Origin: Flavobacteriaceae bacterium
GTDB lineage: Bacteria; Bacteroidota; Bacteroidia; Flavobacteriales; Flavobacteriaceae
DNA: 36,120 nt
Assembly (NCBI GenBank): GCA_025800395.1
Contig: JAOXRU010000632.1
Coordinates: 1 to 36,120 of the forward strand
Direction: 5' to 3'
Position 1 is the first letter of the stretch; the number at the start of each line of letters is the position of its first letter. A program made the position numbers and the translations under genes. Of this stretch, positions 17,095 through 25,244 are shown piece after piece. Below the pieces are notes generated by a model. The model made no database searches. It was not told the DNA's origin and saw only the letters and a list, made by a program, of their open reading frames with translations.

Positions 17095-19866
17095 TTATTT
17101 ATTTCTAATCATATTGTCTTTTTTTGCATCAAAGACATATTCTATAATTTCCTGATGGCGTCTTGCCGAACGTACTGCACTACCAGCTGCTGGCGCAGCA
17201 TAATATCTACGAGATGCCACTCTAAAGCTGCGCGCTTCTTCGAAATGCATCAACATATGGCTCCATGCCCCCATGTTGCGCGGTTCTTCTTGTGCCCATA
17301 CGACATCTTTGGCATTGCTGTATTTGTCCATGGCGGCTGTCATGGCAGCTGTTGGCACTGGGAATAATTGTTCTACGCGCACCAAGGCCACATCGTCTCT
17401 AGCCTTTTCTTCTTTGGCTGCCAACAAATCGTAATAGAACTTACCGGTTACAAACACCAGGGTTTTTACCTTCTTGGCCTCTGCCGCAGCATCGTCTATG
17501 ACGGTTTGGAATTCGCCGTTTGCAAATTCTTCTATACTAGACACCGCCTTTGGATGGCGCAACAAACTCTTGGGGGTAAACACCACCAATGGTTTGCGAT
17601 AATTGGTTTTCATTTGTCTACGCAGCAAATGGAACATATTGGCTGGTGTGGTACAATCTGCTACAAACATATTGTCTTTGGCACAGAGCTGTAAGTAACG
17701 CTCCATACGTGCCGAGCTATGCTCTGCTCCCTGCCCTTCGTATCCGTGTGGCAGCAACATAACGATACCGTTTTGTAGTTTCCATTTGTCTTCTGCCGCA
17801 GAGATATATTGGTCTATCATGATCTGTGCCCCATTGCTGAAGTCTCCAAACTGTGCTTCCCAAATAGTAAGCGTATTGGGACTTGCCATGGCATAACCAT
17901 AGTCGAAACCTAATACCCCATATTCTGAAAGGAAGGAATTGAATATATGGAATTGACCTTGTTCTTCTTGCAATTGGTTGAGCAATACCACTTCTTCTTC
18001 GCTTTCTTCTATTTTGAGCACCGCATGGCGGTGAGAAAAAGTACCTCTTTCTACATCTTGCCCAGACAAGCGCACATCGTATCCTTCTGCCAATAAGGAA
18101 CCATAGGCTAGGAGTTCTCCCATAGCCCAATCCAATTGGTTTTTTTCGTAATACATTTTATTACGATCGCGTATGAGTTTGTCTATCTTGCGCAAAAATT
18201 TCTTATCTGCTGGCAGATTGGTAATCACCTCGGCTATCTTATCAAGTTTGTCTTTGGGATAGGTCGTATCTACGGATTGCATCATCACATCCTCCTGTAC
18301 ACGAGTAAAACCTTGCCATGCATCTTCCATAAATGGAGTAATGATGGTTTTGTCTACCTTGCGCGAATCTTCCAATTCGTTTTCCAGACCTTCTTTGTAT
18401 TCTTTTTCCAACTGCTTTACAAAGCCAACTTCTATCACCCCTTCTTTTTCCAATCTCTCGGCGTAGATATCTCTAGGATTGCTATGTTTGGCAATTGCTT
18501 TGTATAGTTTTGGTTGGGTAAATCGCGGTTCGTCTCCTTCGTTGTGTCCGTACTTTCTATAGCCCAACAAGTCTATAAATACATCTCGTTTGTAACGCAT
18601 GCGGTATTCTAGTGCAAATAAGGCTGCGTGTACTACGGCTTCTGCATCGTCGGCATTTACATGCAATACTGGGGAAAGGGTAACCTTTGCCACATCGGTA
18701 CAATAGGTAGAGGAACGGGCATCTAGATAATTGGTCGTAAATCCGATCTGGTTGTTTACTACGATATGTATGGTACCATTGGTCTTATACCCATCTAGTC
18801 TAGACATTTGGGTAATTTCGTATGCGATTCCCTGTCCGGCTATGGCTGCATCTCCATGTACTACTATAGGCAACACCTTGGAAAAGTCCTCGGCATAATC
18901 TCTATCTTGTTTTGCTCTGGTAAGCCCCTCTACTACAGCCCCTACTGTTTCTAAGTGGGAAGGGTTTGGTGCGATATTCATTCGAATCTTATTGCCATTG
19001 TCTGTAGTGCGGTCGGAGGTCCATCCGAGGTGGTATTTCACATCTCCGTCGAAGATAACTTGCTCGTAATCTTTGCCGTCGAATTCGGAGAATATATCTT
19101 TTGGTTGTTTTCCAAATATATTGGTAAGTACATTTAAACGTCCGCGGTGTGCCATTCCCATTACAAACTGTTCTACACCCATACCAGCAGCACGCTCTAC
19201 AACGGCATCTAATGCAGGAATAAGACTTTCTCCCCCTTCTAGAGAGAAGCGTTTTTGCCCTACATATTTGGTATGTAAGAAGTTTTCGAAAGACACGGCT
19301 TCGTTTAGCTTACCTAATATATGCTTCTTTTGTGCCTCGTTAAAATTGGGCTTGTTGTCGTTGACATTGATCCAATCTTGGATCCATTTCACCATTTCTG
19401 GATTTCGAATATACATATACTCTGCACCTATGGAATCGCAATAGATAGCATCCAGATGCTGGATGATTTCTCGCAATGGTGCGGGTCCTAGCCCAATGAT
19501 TTCTCCTGCTCCAAATACCGTATCGAGATCGGCCTGGGTGAGTCCGAAGTTTTCGATTTCTAAAGTTGGTTTGTAGGTACGTCTTTCGCGAACGGGATTG
19601 GTACGGGTAAACAAATGTCCACGGCTACGGTAGCCATCAATGAGGCGGACTACTTTAAATTCGTTGTGTACGGATTCGGGTATTGCTATGTCCGAGTGAT
19701 TTCCTTGGAGGGTTTCCCCATCTGCTGCGCTTTCCATTCCAAAGTCAAATCCTTGAAAAAACGCTCTCCAACTCGGCTCTACGCTATCAGGGCTTCTCAG
19801 ATACTGATCGTACATCTGAGCTATCTGCTCTGTGTGTATTGCATTTAAAAAGGAATATTTATCCAT
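17095..19866 (-). CDS. odhA: 2-oxoglutarate dehydrogenase E1
   Basis: 923-aa thiamine-diphosphate-dependent E1, decarboxylating 2-oxoglutarate and loading the succinyl group on E2. The N-terminal [19 protein letters not shown] segment is the E2-binding start, [10 protein letters not shown] (about 244-253) and the [11 protein letters not shown] region (about 318-328) belong to the thiamine-diphosphate domain, and the C-terminal transketolase-like part contains [17 protein letters not shown] (about 711-727). The size matches the SucA type. The start codon is preceded by AGGAG. CAAAAGTA at 19902-19909 (TACTTTTG on the coding strand) is an exact TAnnTTTG -7 element, about 40 bp upstream. Confidence 0.97.
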   Translation of the reverse strand: MDKYSFLNAIHTEQIAQMYDQYLRSPDSVEPSWRAFFQGFDFGMESAADGETLQGNHSDIAIPESVHNEFKVVRLIDGYRSRGHLFTRTNPVRERRTYKPTLEIENFGLTQADLDTVFGAGEIIGLGPAPLREIIQHLDAIYCDSIGAEYMYIRNPEMVKWIQDWINVNDNKPNFNEAQKKHILGKLNEAVSFENFLHTKYVGQKRFSLEGGESLIPALDAVVERAAGMGVEQFVMGMAHRGRLNVLTNIFGKQPKDIFSEFDGKDYEQVIFDGDVKYHLGWTSDRTTDNGNKIRMNIAPNPSHLETVGAVVEGLTRAKQDRDYAEDFSKVLPIVVHGDAAIAGQGIAYEITQMSRLDGYKTNGTIHIVVNNQIGFTTNYLDARSSTYCTDVAKVTLSPVLHVNADDAEAVVHAALFALEYRMRYKRDVFIDLLGYRKYGHNEGDEPRFTQPKLYKAIAKHSNPRDIYAERLEKEGVIEVGFVKQLEKEYKEGLENELEDSRKVDKTIITPFMEDAWQGFTRVQEDVMMQSVDTTYPKDKLDKIAEVITNLPADKKFLRKIDKLIRDRNKMYYEKNQLDWAMGELLAYGSLLAEGYDVRLSGQDVERGTFSHRHAVLKIEESEEEVVLLNQLQEEQGQFHIFNSFLSEYGVLGFDYGYAMASPNTLTIWEAQFGDFSNGAQIMIDQYISAAEDKWKLQNGIVMLLPHGYEGQGAEHSSARMERYLQLCAKDNMFVADCTTPANMFHLLRRQMKTNYRKPLVVFTPKSLLRHPKAVSSIEEFANGEFQTVIDDAAAEAKKVKTLVFVTGKFYYDLLAAKEEKARDDVALVRVEQLFPVPTAAMTAAMDKYSNAKDVVWAQEEPRNMGAWSHMLMHFEEARSFRVASRRYYAAPAAGSAVRSARRHQEIIEYVFDAKKDNMIRNK

Positions 19867-19901
19867 TATTCTCCTGCACTTAAATATTTACAAAATTTAA
19901 G

Positions 19902-19909
19902 CAAAAGTA
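19902..19909 (-). promoter_or_regulatory. -7 promoter element of odhA-odhB
   Basis: On the minus strand TACTTTTG matches the Bacteroidota -7 consensus TAnnTTTG exactly, about 36 bp upstream of the odhA start codon. The -33 element is weak. Confidence 0.45.
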
Positions 19910-19966
19910 CAATATTTCGCTTATTTAGTGCTAACTTGTCAGAATTATTAAGCATATTTTTACTTT

Positions 19967-20491
19967 ATGAAAAATATAACGACTTTTTTTCGAAAATCGT
20001 TTTTTTTGGTCTTCTTTTCTTTTTTTCTTTCAGCAAATGCACAATTGGACGACATCCAAGCTCCTTCTTTTTGGGATAAGGTGCAGTTTGGCGGGGGAAT
20101 TGGACTTAATTTCAGTAATGGGAATTTCTATGGCGCCCTAAGCCCGCAAATGCTGTATCGCGCCCACCCCAAAGTGGCTTTTGGTCCGGGAATCAATTTT
20201 TCTTATCAGTCCAACGACTTGCAGAAAACCACTATCTATGGTGGCAGCTTAACCGTACTGGCAGATCCTCTGGATTTCTTGCAATTATCTACGGAGTTTG
20301 AAGTGCTGCGTGTACACCAAAAGTTAAAAGAAAACAACCTAAAGGATAATTTTTGGAACAATGCTCTTTTTCTAGGCGCTGGTCTGCGTATGCAAAATGT
20401 AGTAGTAGGTGCTCGGTATAATGTATTGCACCACAATGGTAAGCAGATATATATCGATGCCTGGGCGCCTTTTGTGCGATTGTATTTTTAG
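19967..20491 (+). CDS. Outer-membrane-type beta-strand protein next to odhA
   Basis: 174-aa protein with a signal peptide rich in Phe (FFLVFFSFFLSANAQ, cleaved near residue 25). The mature part has alternating strands (VQFGGGIGLNFSNGNFYGALSPQMLYR, VAFGPGINFSYQ, NVVVGARYNVLHH) and ends in an aromatic strand, FVRLYF. It looks like a small outer membrane barrel. A protein of this type is often found beside the 2-oxoglutarate dehydrogenase genes in Flavobacteriia and has been labelled as a decarboxylase by neighbourhood; nothing in the sequence supports an enzyme. Confidence 0.8.
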   Translation: MKNITTFFRKSFFLVFFSFFLSANAQLDDIQAPSFWDKVQFGGGIGLNFSNGNFYGALSPQMLYRAHPKVAFGPGINFSYQSNDLQKTTIYGGSLTVLADPLDFLQLSTEFEVLRVHQKLKENNLKDNFWNNALFLGAGLRMQNVVVGARYNVLHHNGKQIYIDAWAPFVRLYF

Positions 20492-21189
20492 TGGTAAATC
20501 GTAAAAGCATGCCTTTATTGTGTATAAAATGGTGAGGAACGGGGTGCCTTTATCAAAATAGGAAAGAATGGAGAATCTCGTTTGTTTTGCCTGTCGGCAA
20601 AGGAGACATTACTTTGAGGCTTGGGCTTATCAGTTGATTTCACCCTCTAGGCGTAACGCTCAGGCGTCAAGATTTATACAGCTTTAGCGGTAAGGTGCCT
20701 GTTCCAATGGCTCTTTTTTGTTTTTGGGGTTTGGTTTTTTTCTTTTGATTGTCCTATATAACTAATAACTATTTCTGGGTTTTGCCTTTCTATTACATTA
20801 TCGTTATTAATCAATAAAGACGAAAAGCTCACGCTAAGGGGTGACAGGCTGTTTGTCTCTGCATTTGAACTTTATGTATAAATATCGTATAACAAGAACA
20901 GCACCCAAAGAACATAGGCTTATCCATATTGGGAGGTACAGCTATGGTTGGCGCTGAGGGCGTATTGCTATACGCCCCTACTATTGGGGTATTATTTGTG
21001 AATGCCGTATCAAAAGAACTGTTGTAGTTTTGAAAAAGTTATTTCCCAATCTTCAAAACTTGTCCCGTCTTTAGCGGAATTTTCAAATTGTTACATTCTT
21101 AAATTGTTAAATTGGTACATTTTCAAATCATCTTGCCTCTTGGAGCATGGCCGTCTTTTCATTAGATTTGTTCTACCAAAAACCATATT
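20492..21189. other. Intergenic region with a REP-like repeat and an A/T motif repeat
   Basis: About 700 bp without a gene. It holds one copy of the REP-like repeat (about 20884-21010, listed separately) and, at about 21080-21128, a short tandem-like run in which TTTTCAAAT, AAATTGTTAAATTGG and TACATT alternate. The T-rich block at about 20705-20750 is low complexity. I see no promoter of good quality before the gene at 21190. Confidence 0.5.
20884..21010. repeat. REP-like intergenic repeat, copy 1
   Basis: Nearly identical to the copies at 29405-29540 and, in part, 29311-29393. The unit runs from CGTATAACAAGAACA through CAAAGAACATAGGCTTATC to GGGGTATTATTTGTGAATG. Its centre is a perfect 8-bp hairpin, GGGCGTAT-TGCT-ATACGCCC, followed by CTACTATTGG. 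The hairpin followed by CCTAC is like the REP elements mobilised by REP-associated tyrosine transposases; no such gene is in the window. Confidence 0.7.
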
Positions 21190-21549
21190 ATGTCTGCATC
21201 TGCACATCCGGTATTTGAATCCAGCATGGCTGTATTAGACCACGCAACTACTCATTCGCTGTACAGCAAATTGCTCCTGCAATTGCAAAAAGACCTGCAT
21301 CGGGCCAATTTGGATTTGGAAATCCAGACCGACATCGCTCCGGAAGGGCTTAAAGAAAAACTACAGGGTTTTATTCGCTCCCTATTAAACCAGCATTATG
21401 AGCAATTGTTTCATTTTCTGTATCTAGTAGATGTATCGGAAAAAGATATGCTGCGCATTACCGAAGAACCCACTGCCGATCTATCTGAATTGTGTGCTTT
21501 ATTGGTGCTCAAACGCACTTGGCAAAAGGTATGGTATCGGAGTTTGTAA
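21190..21549 (+). CDS. Small conserved protein of unknown function
   Basis: 119-aa soluble, mainly helical, acidic protein with no signal peptide and no motif I can name. The segment GFIRSLLNQHYEQLFHFLYLVDVSEKDMLRI (about 58-88) is the most structured and reads like a conserved core. Proteins of this size and composition occur in Flavobacteriia. Transcribed alone. Confidence 0.6.
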   Translation: MSASAHPVFESSMAVLDHATTHSLYSKLLLQLQKDLHRANLDLEIQTDIAPEGLKEKLQGFIRSLLNQHYEQLFHFLYLVDVSEKDMLRITEEPTADLSELCALLVLKRTWQKVWYRSL

Positions 21550-21610
21550 GTTGTTGTTTTTTGCCTTTCGCTACATCTTCTATCTCAGAACTAATTTATG
21601 TGAATTATAG

Positions 21611-22492
21611 CTATTGCTCTTGATTATTGTTTTCCTCCAATTTATTGTTTTCCTCTAATTTCTTCTTTTTCTTCTTTTTCTTCTTTTTCTTCTTTTTCTT
21701 CTTTTTCTTTTTCTTCTTTTTCTTCTTTTTCTTCTTTTTCTTCTTTTTGGGAGTAGACATCATCATGCCAATTACAGCTAATACCAAAACAATTACAAAA
21801 AACACCAAAAGGGCATTGGCGAATATAGATTCATTTGGTTTGTAGATGAGATAGTATGAAAACAAACTGATTAAAAACAACATGATATAAATAATGAAGC
21901 CTCTAATTACGTATTTGGACACAAATTTCAAATAGGCTCCCCAATACTTTATCGTGCAAAAAAATAGGACCCCAATACTGCATAGATATAAAATAATTCC
22001 AAAGAGGGTGCCAGTTGCTATTTTTATAAAAAGTGGAAAGCCCAAGTGAATCTGGCGGTCCATTTGATCGTTGTGGCTGATGCGAATCTCTTCATTCAGT
22101 CGGAGATCTGTGGTGGCATAAGCCAAGTCTTTGTTGTAGGTATACCCATATTTGTCTACAAACTCTACTATAGGTTGGTATAGCGTTTCCCCATCCTCCG
22201 AATAGTCATCAGGCACTAGTTCGATGATTTTGGCAGTATAGATTTCCCCGCCTATAAGGCTGTATAGGTCTTTGGAGATTTCGATCAGTAGACCAGTATT
22301 ATTTATGGTAAAATAAAACAAACTCCATATGATCATATTTACAAACAAATATTCCAAGATTTTTGGCCTCCCGACTTTTACATAATACAGCACACAACAA
22401 ATAATACTGAGCACCCCAGAAATGGCACCCGAGTACAAGGGTGTGTCGTAATAGAAACTAGTGGGAGAGAGTAGGATATTATTTAGAATCAT
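21611..22492 (-). CDS. Membrane protein with DUF3592-like domain and a 30-lysine tail
   Basis: 293-aa protein. Two N-terminal membrane segments (about 20-38 and 48-64) are followed by a periplasmic loop (ARIVELV-type start TAKIIELVPDDYSEDGETLYQPIVEFVDKYG) resembling DUF3592, three more segments (about 151-175, 190-212 and 224-244), and then a cytoplasmic tail beginning MMSTP. The tail is 30 consecutive lysines (codons from 21748 down to 21659) followed by a repeated LEENN. The lysine tract is encoded by a 9-bp repeat (AAAAAGAAG). It lies 62 bp after a lipoprotein gene at the end of the DUF4280 run. A poly-lysine tract of this length is exceptional and its repeat length could vary between clones. 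Confidence 0.75.
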   Translation of the reverse strand: MILNNILLSPTSFYYDTPLYSGAISGVLSIICCVLYYVKVGRPKILEYLFVNMIIWSLFYFTINNTGLLIEISKDLYSLIGGEIYTAKIIELVPDDYSEDGETLYQPIVEFVDKYGYTYNKDLAYATTDLRLNEEIRISHNDQMDRQIHLGFPLFIKIATGTLFGIILYLCSIGVLFFCTIKYWGAYLKFVSKYVIRGFIIYIMLFLISLFSYYLIYKPNESIFANALLVFFVIVLVLAVIGMMMSTPKKKKKKKKKKKKKKKKKKKKKKKKKKKKKKLEENNKLEENNNQEQ

Positions 22493-22554
22493 ATTCTATT
22501 GTTTTTAAGTGTAGTAGGTCCAACCTGGTTTAACTCTTATGTTTGGGCACCCTA

Positions 22555-23784
22555 TCAATCTGCATAATACTGTATTTTTCTATATGTTTGGGAAGAATAA
22601 AAATAGCCTTTTTCTGTATCTGCTACTTGTTGTCCCAAAAAATAAATATATTTAGCTTGTACGAATTCTCGCTCAGCAATAAGGTTGCCCCTAGCATCTA
22701 TATCATATTCGAATATGGTTGGCTTCGAATTTTTGGTTTTATATTTTTCCATCAAACCATTCTTAAAATAGAAATATTCGTTGTGACTATATTTTGAACC
22801 TTCATTATACCTTTCCTTGGTTTTCTTTCTTAGGATATCGTTGCGGTATTTATAGGTAGTTTTGACGAAAATCTTACCTCGATGGAACTCCCATTCTTTG
22901 ATGAGTTTGCCTTCGTTATCATATTCGTAGCGGTATTTGAACATATCGTTTTCAATTTGCTTTATGATATTGCCTTGCTCATCATATTCTTTCTTAAAAA
23001 GCATATAGGGATCATTGACATAAGAAATCTCGATGATCTTATTCTTCACCAATGGGTTTTCTTCTTCCGAGACTATCAAATCATGTAGACTGGAGAAATA
23101 ATCATCATGGATCTTGATGATAACACCTTTCTCATCATGAATATAGGTAGCAAGATATAAACTGTCTTTTACTGCTGTGTTGTTATCGATGTTTTCAGCA
23201 TACATAAATTTCTTTTCTGGTAGCTTGTTTTTATAGGTATATTCCGAAACAATTCTATATTCATATCCATCCATATATTCCGTTTTCTTTAGTAAAAGGG
23301 AATCTGAATAACTGTATTTATCTTCTATATGTAATTTACCATTCTTTGTACTATCATCTACATAAAATTCTCGAAATTCTTCGAGTAGGCCTAAATCGTT
23401 ATATTGATATTCTTCCTCCAATTGTCTTTTTCCTTCTTCTACATCCCAGTATTTTTTGTGCATTATCCTGTTTTTATCACTGTATTTACAGGTATAAAGC
23501 AAAATTGTATCTCCATCATAAACACTGGAATGAAAAATTTCGTTTCCGTTTTTATCCAACTCAGTATGATACACTCTTAGGCTATCTCGATCTATGGTTT
23601 CGAACGGAATGATTTTATCCGTTAGATACAAAGGGTCGGAGAATTCTGTAATGCTTTTGATCGGACCACAGAGTTCAGGACAGGCCTTTTCGTATTTTTT
23701 CTTTTCCGGGTTGGAACAAGACACAAGTACCATTATGGAACATACAATGGAAAGTTCCCTTAAAGCACAGAATGACTTTTTCAT
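22555..23784 (-). CDS. Lipoprotein with YD-like strand repeats
   Basis: 409-aa lipoprotein: signal MKKSFCALRELSIVCSIMVLVSC with Cys23 at the lipobox. The mature part consists of repeating strands with Tyr-Asp/Asn and Gly-Lys turns (YDEQGNIIKQI, YDNEGKLIKEW, YDIDARGNLIAER, YKNKLPEKKF), like the YD/MORN-type repeats also seen in RHS proteins. It has no RHS core or toxin tip. Position 22 bp after another lipoprotein gene suggests the same operon. A surface or periplasmic binding or immunity role in the DUF4280 cluster is possible but unproven. Confidence 0.75.
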   Translation of the reverse strand: MKKSFCALRELSIVCSIMVLVSCSNPEKKKYEKACPELCGPIKSITEFSDPLYLTDKIIPFETIDRDSLRVYHTELDKNGNEIFHSSVYDGDTILLYTCKYSDKNRIMHKKYWDVEEGKRQLEEEYQYNDLGLLEEFREFYVDDSTKNGKLHIEDKYSYSDSLLLKKTEYMDGYEYRIVSEYTYKNKLPEKKFMYAENIDNNTAVKDSLYLATYIHDEKGVIIKIHDDYFSSLHDLIVSEEENPLVKNKIIEISYVNDPYMLFKKEYDEQGNIIKQIENDMFKYRYEYDNEGKLIKEWEFHRGKIFVKTTYKYRNDILRKKTKERYNEGSKYSHNEYFYFKNGLMEKYKTKNSKPTIFEYDIDARGNLIAEREFVQAKYIYFLGQQVADTEKGYFYSSQTYRKIQYYAD

Positions 23785-23806
23785 AATTTTACTGGATTTT
23801 AAAAAT

Positions 23807-24712
23807 TCACTTTCTTATAATCACAAATTCATTACTGCCCTTGGGGAGGTAGAGTTTTATGTTGTACACTCTGGAATCTCCAGATGGTTCTTTGGTTCGC
23901 AATACCCCTTTTGTTCGGAAATTAGTTTCGTTGCGCTCAAGTGAAACCAATTGGTTGTTTTTCCCATATATTTTTAGGCTATAGTTTTCAATAGGAATCA
24001 TATTGCCTTTGGCAAAATCTTCAATTTTCTTCTTGTTTTTATTTAATTTATCATTGAATTCAACATTAGTTTGGTATAAAAAAACACTCGTTTCTGTTGC
24101 TTTTATACTAGATATTTTCTGCCACCTACTTGAACTTCCTAGGTTCAAAACATTCCTTATCTCAGTGTAGTAATGTAATACTCTCTGGTGTAATATTTTA
24201 TTATTTATTTTACTCAGATCCCGTCCATTTTGCCAGCCTTCGAGCGTATAGGGTAAATCGGTGATTTTGATCTGCCATTCTTGTTGGTACTCGCGAACGG
24301 GCGTTTTTGGATAATATATCGGCAAGTCAATGGTTTTCATGGTGCTTTTGTCCATATCGCCTTCTTCATTTTCCACAAACTGCAAAAACCGTAAATAACC
24401 CGGAAGATCAAATTCGAGATGATCGTTGTAGGGATGCTTAATAAATTTGAGTTTTACGGTATAGGTGCCGTTTTTGAGCAACCAAGGTCGTAGATCTACA
24501 AGATCACTAGCGCCGCTAGTATCTTCCCCTATAAGAATATCATTGAGGTAGATCTCATAGGGCTGAAAAGCGCTAAGATCTAAAAAATACATGCGCTGGT
24601 CTTTTTTTGGGATTTGATGATGGCTTGTTTCCATTCGTTTAGGATTAAATTTACAGCTAACTGCAAGTAAAAATATCAGTATTAAAAATGTTTTATAAAA
24701 TTTTTGATTCAT
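23807..24712 (-). CDS. Lipoprotein of unknown function in the DUF4280 cluster
   Basis: The frame opens at 24787, but the Met at 24712 starts a proper lipoprotein signal, MNQKFYKTFLILIFLLAVSC, with lipobox Cys20; I take that as the start (301 aa). Its first 20 bp overlap the stop of the preceding fragment, giving translational coupling. The mature part is beta-rich with PEGA-like features at its start (FQPYEIYLNDILIGEDTS, NGTYTVKLKFIKHP) and no catalytic motif. Because it is coupled to the split effector-like gene, it could be an accessory or immunity lipoprotein. That is inference. Confidence 0.7.
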   Translation of the reverse strand: MNQKFYKTFLILIFLLAVSCKFNPKRMETSHHQIPKKDQRMYFLDLSAFQPYEIYLNDILIGEDTSGASDLVDLRPWLLKNGTYTVKLKFIKHPYNDHLEFDLPGYLRFLQFVENEEGDMDKSTMKTIDLPIYYPKTPVREYQQEWQIKITDLPYTLEGWQNGRDLSKINNKILHQRVLHYYTEIRNVLNLGSSSRWQKISSIKATETSVFLYQTNVEFNDKLNKNKKKIEDFAKGNMIPIENYSLKIYGKNNQLVSLERNETNFRTKGVLRTKEPSGDSRVYNIKLYLPKGSNEFVIIRK

Positions 24713-25094
24713 AGTCCATTCCTTTATGTATGAGAAATTTGTCTTCTGAGCTTTCTTCACTATCTTCATTTGGCTCTTTGTCATCATCGCTGGAGAAATC
24801 TATTCTAGCAGAGAACTTTGCATAAAGCCCTTCGTAATTAAAGCCTTTTTCATTCCAAACAGCCCGAGCTTCTGCTGCACCACTTATCATTGCTATTCCT
24901 TTTGCCTTACCTATTCTGTATTTTATACTGGCTTCAGCTTCGATACCAAATTTAAGTTCTCCTTCTATGCTCATATTTGTATTTCGTTGACCATCTATAG
25001 AATGGTATTTATAACCTTCGGTAGTTACTTTGAGTTTCCCTCTAGCCACCAAATCCAAATGATAGTCTGAATCTAATTCTATACCATTTACCAT
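24693..25094 (-). pseudogene. C-terminal fragment of the split effector-like gene
   Basis: 133 codons open from an ATG that lies inside, or at the edge of, a miniature element. The sequence (DYHLDLVARGKLKVTTEGYKYHS...IEGELKFGIEAEASIKYRIGKAKG...YEGLYAKFSARIDF) is a beta-rich domain ending in an acidic tail. It continues in the same reading frame as the 761-aa gene once the 162-bp element is removed, so it is best read as the severed C-terminal domain of that protein. Whether it is still translated from its own ATG is unknown. Confidence 0.65.
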
Positions 25095-25244
25095 TTGAAA
25101 TTACAGTAATAAATAGCCCTTTTTTCCTTTCTATTTTAGAATAAAAAGAAACCGTAGCGATGGCTATGCTTGATTTTTCTTCTTCAAATAAAGAAAAAAA
25201 TCATCTATTTCTTTTACTGCAATTTCAAATAATAACTGGTATTA
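25083..25244. mobile_element. MITE-like element splitting the effector-like gene
   Basis: The left end (about 25083-25110) and the right end (about 25215-25242) are imperfect inverted repeats sharing ATTTGAAATT-CAGTAA and an outer TACCA. The core (AATAGCCCTTTTTTCC..., AAAAAGAAACCGTAGCGA, ATGCTTGATTTTTC, TCATCTATTTC) is the same as in the element at 117-450. It holds no gene. Removing 162 bp restores one frame across the 761- and 133-codon ORFs. Confidence 0.65.

Noticed and set aside
21627..21845. Plus-strand ORF with a long phenylalanine run
   Set aside because: It is the antisense reading of the poly-lysine repeat; the minus-strand membrane protein explains the sequence.
22555..23784. RHS toxin
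   Set aside because: YD-like repeats are present, but the protein is a short lipoprotein without RHS core motif, DPxG-type cleavage site or variable tip.
24713..24787. N-terminal 25-residue extension of the lipoprotein at 23807
   Set aside because: It precedes a perfect lipoprotein signal starting at 24712 and overlaps the fragment upstream; the extension would bury the signal.
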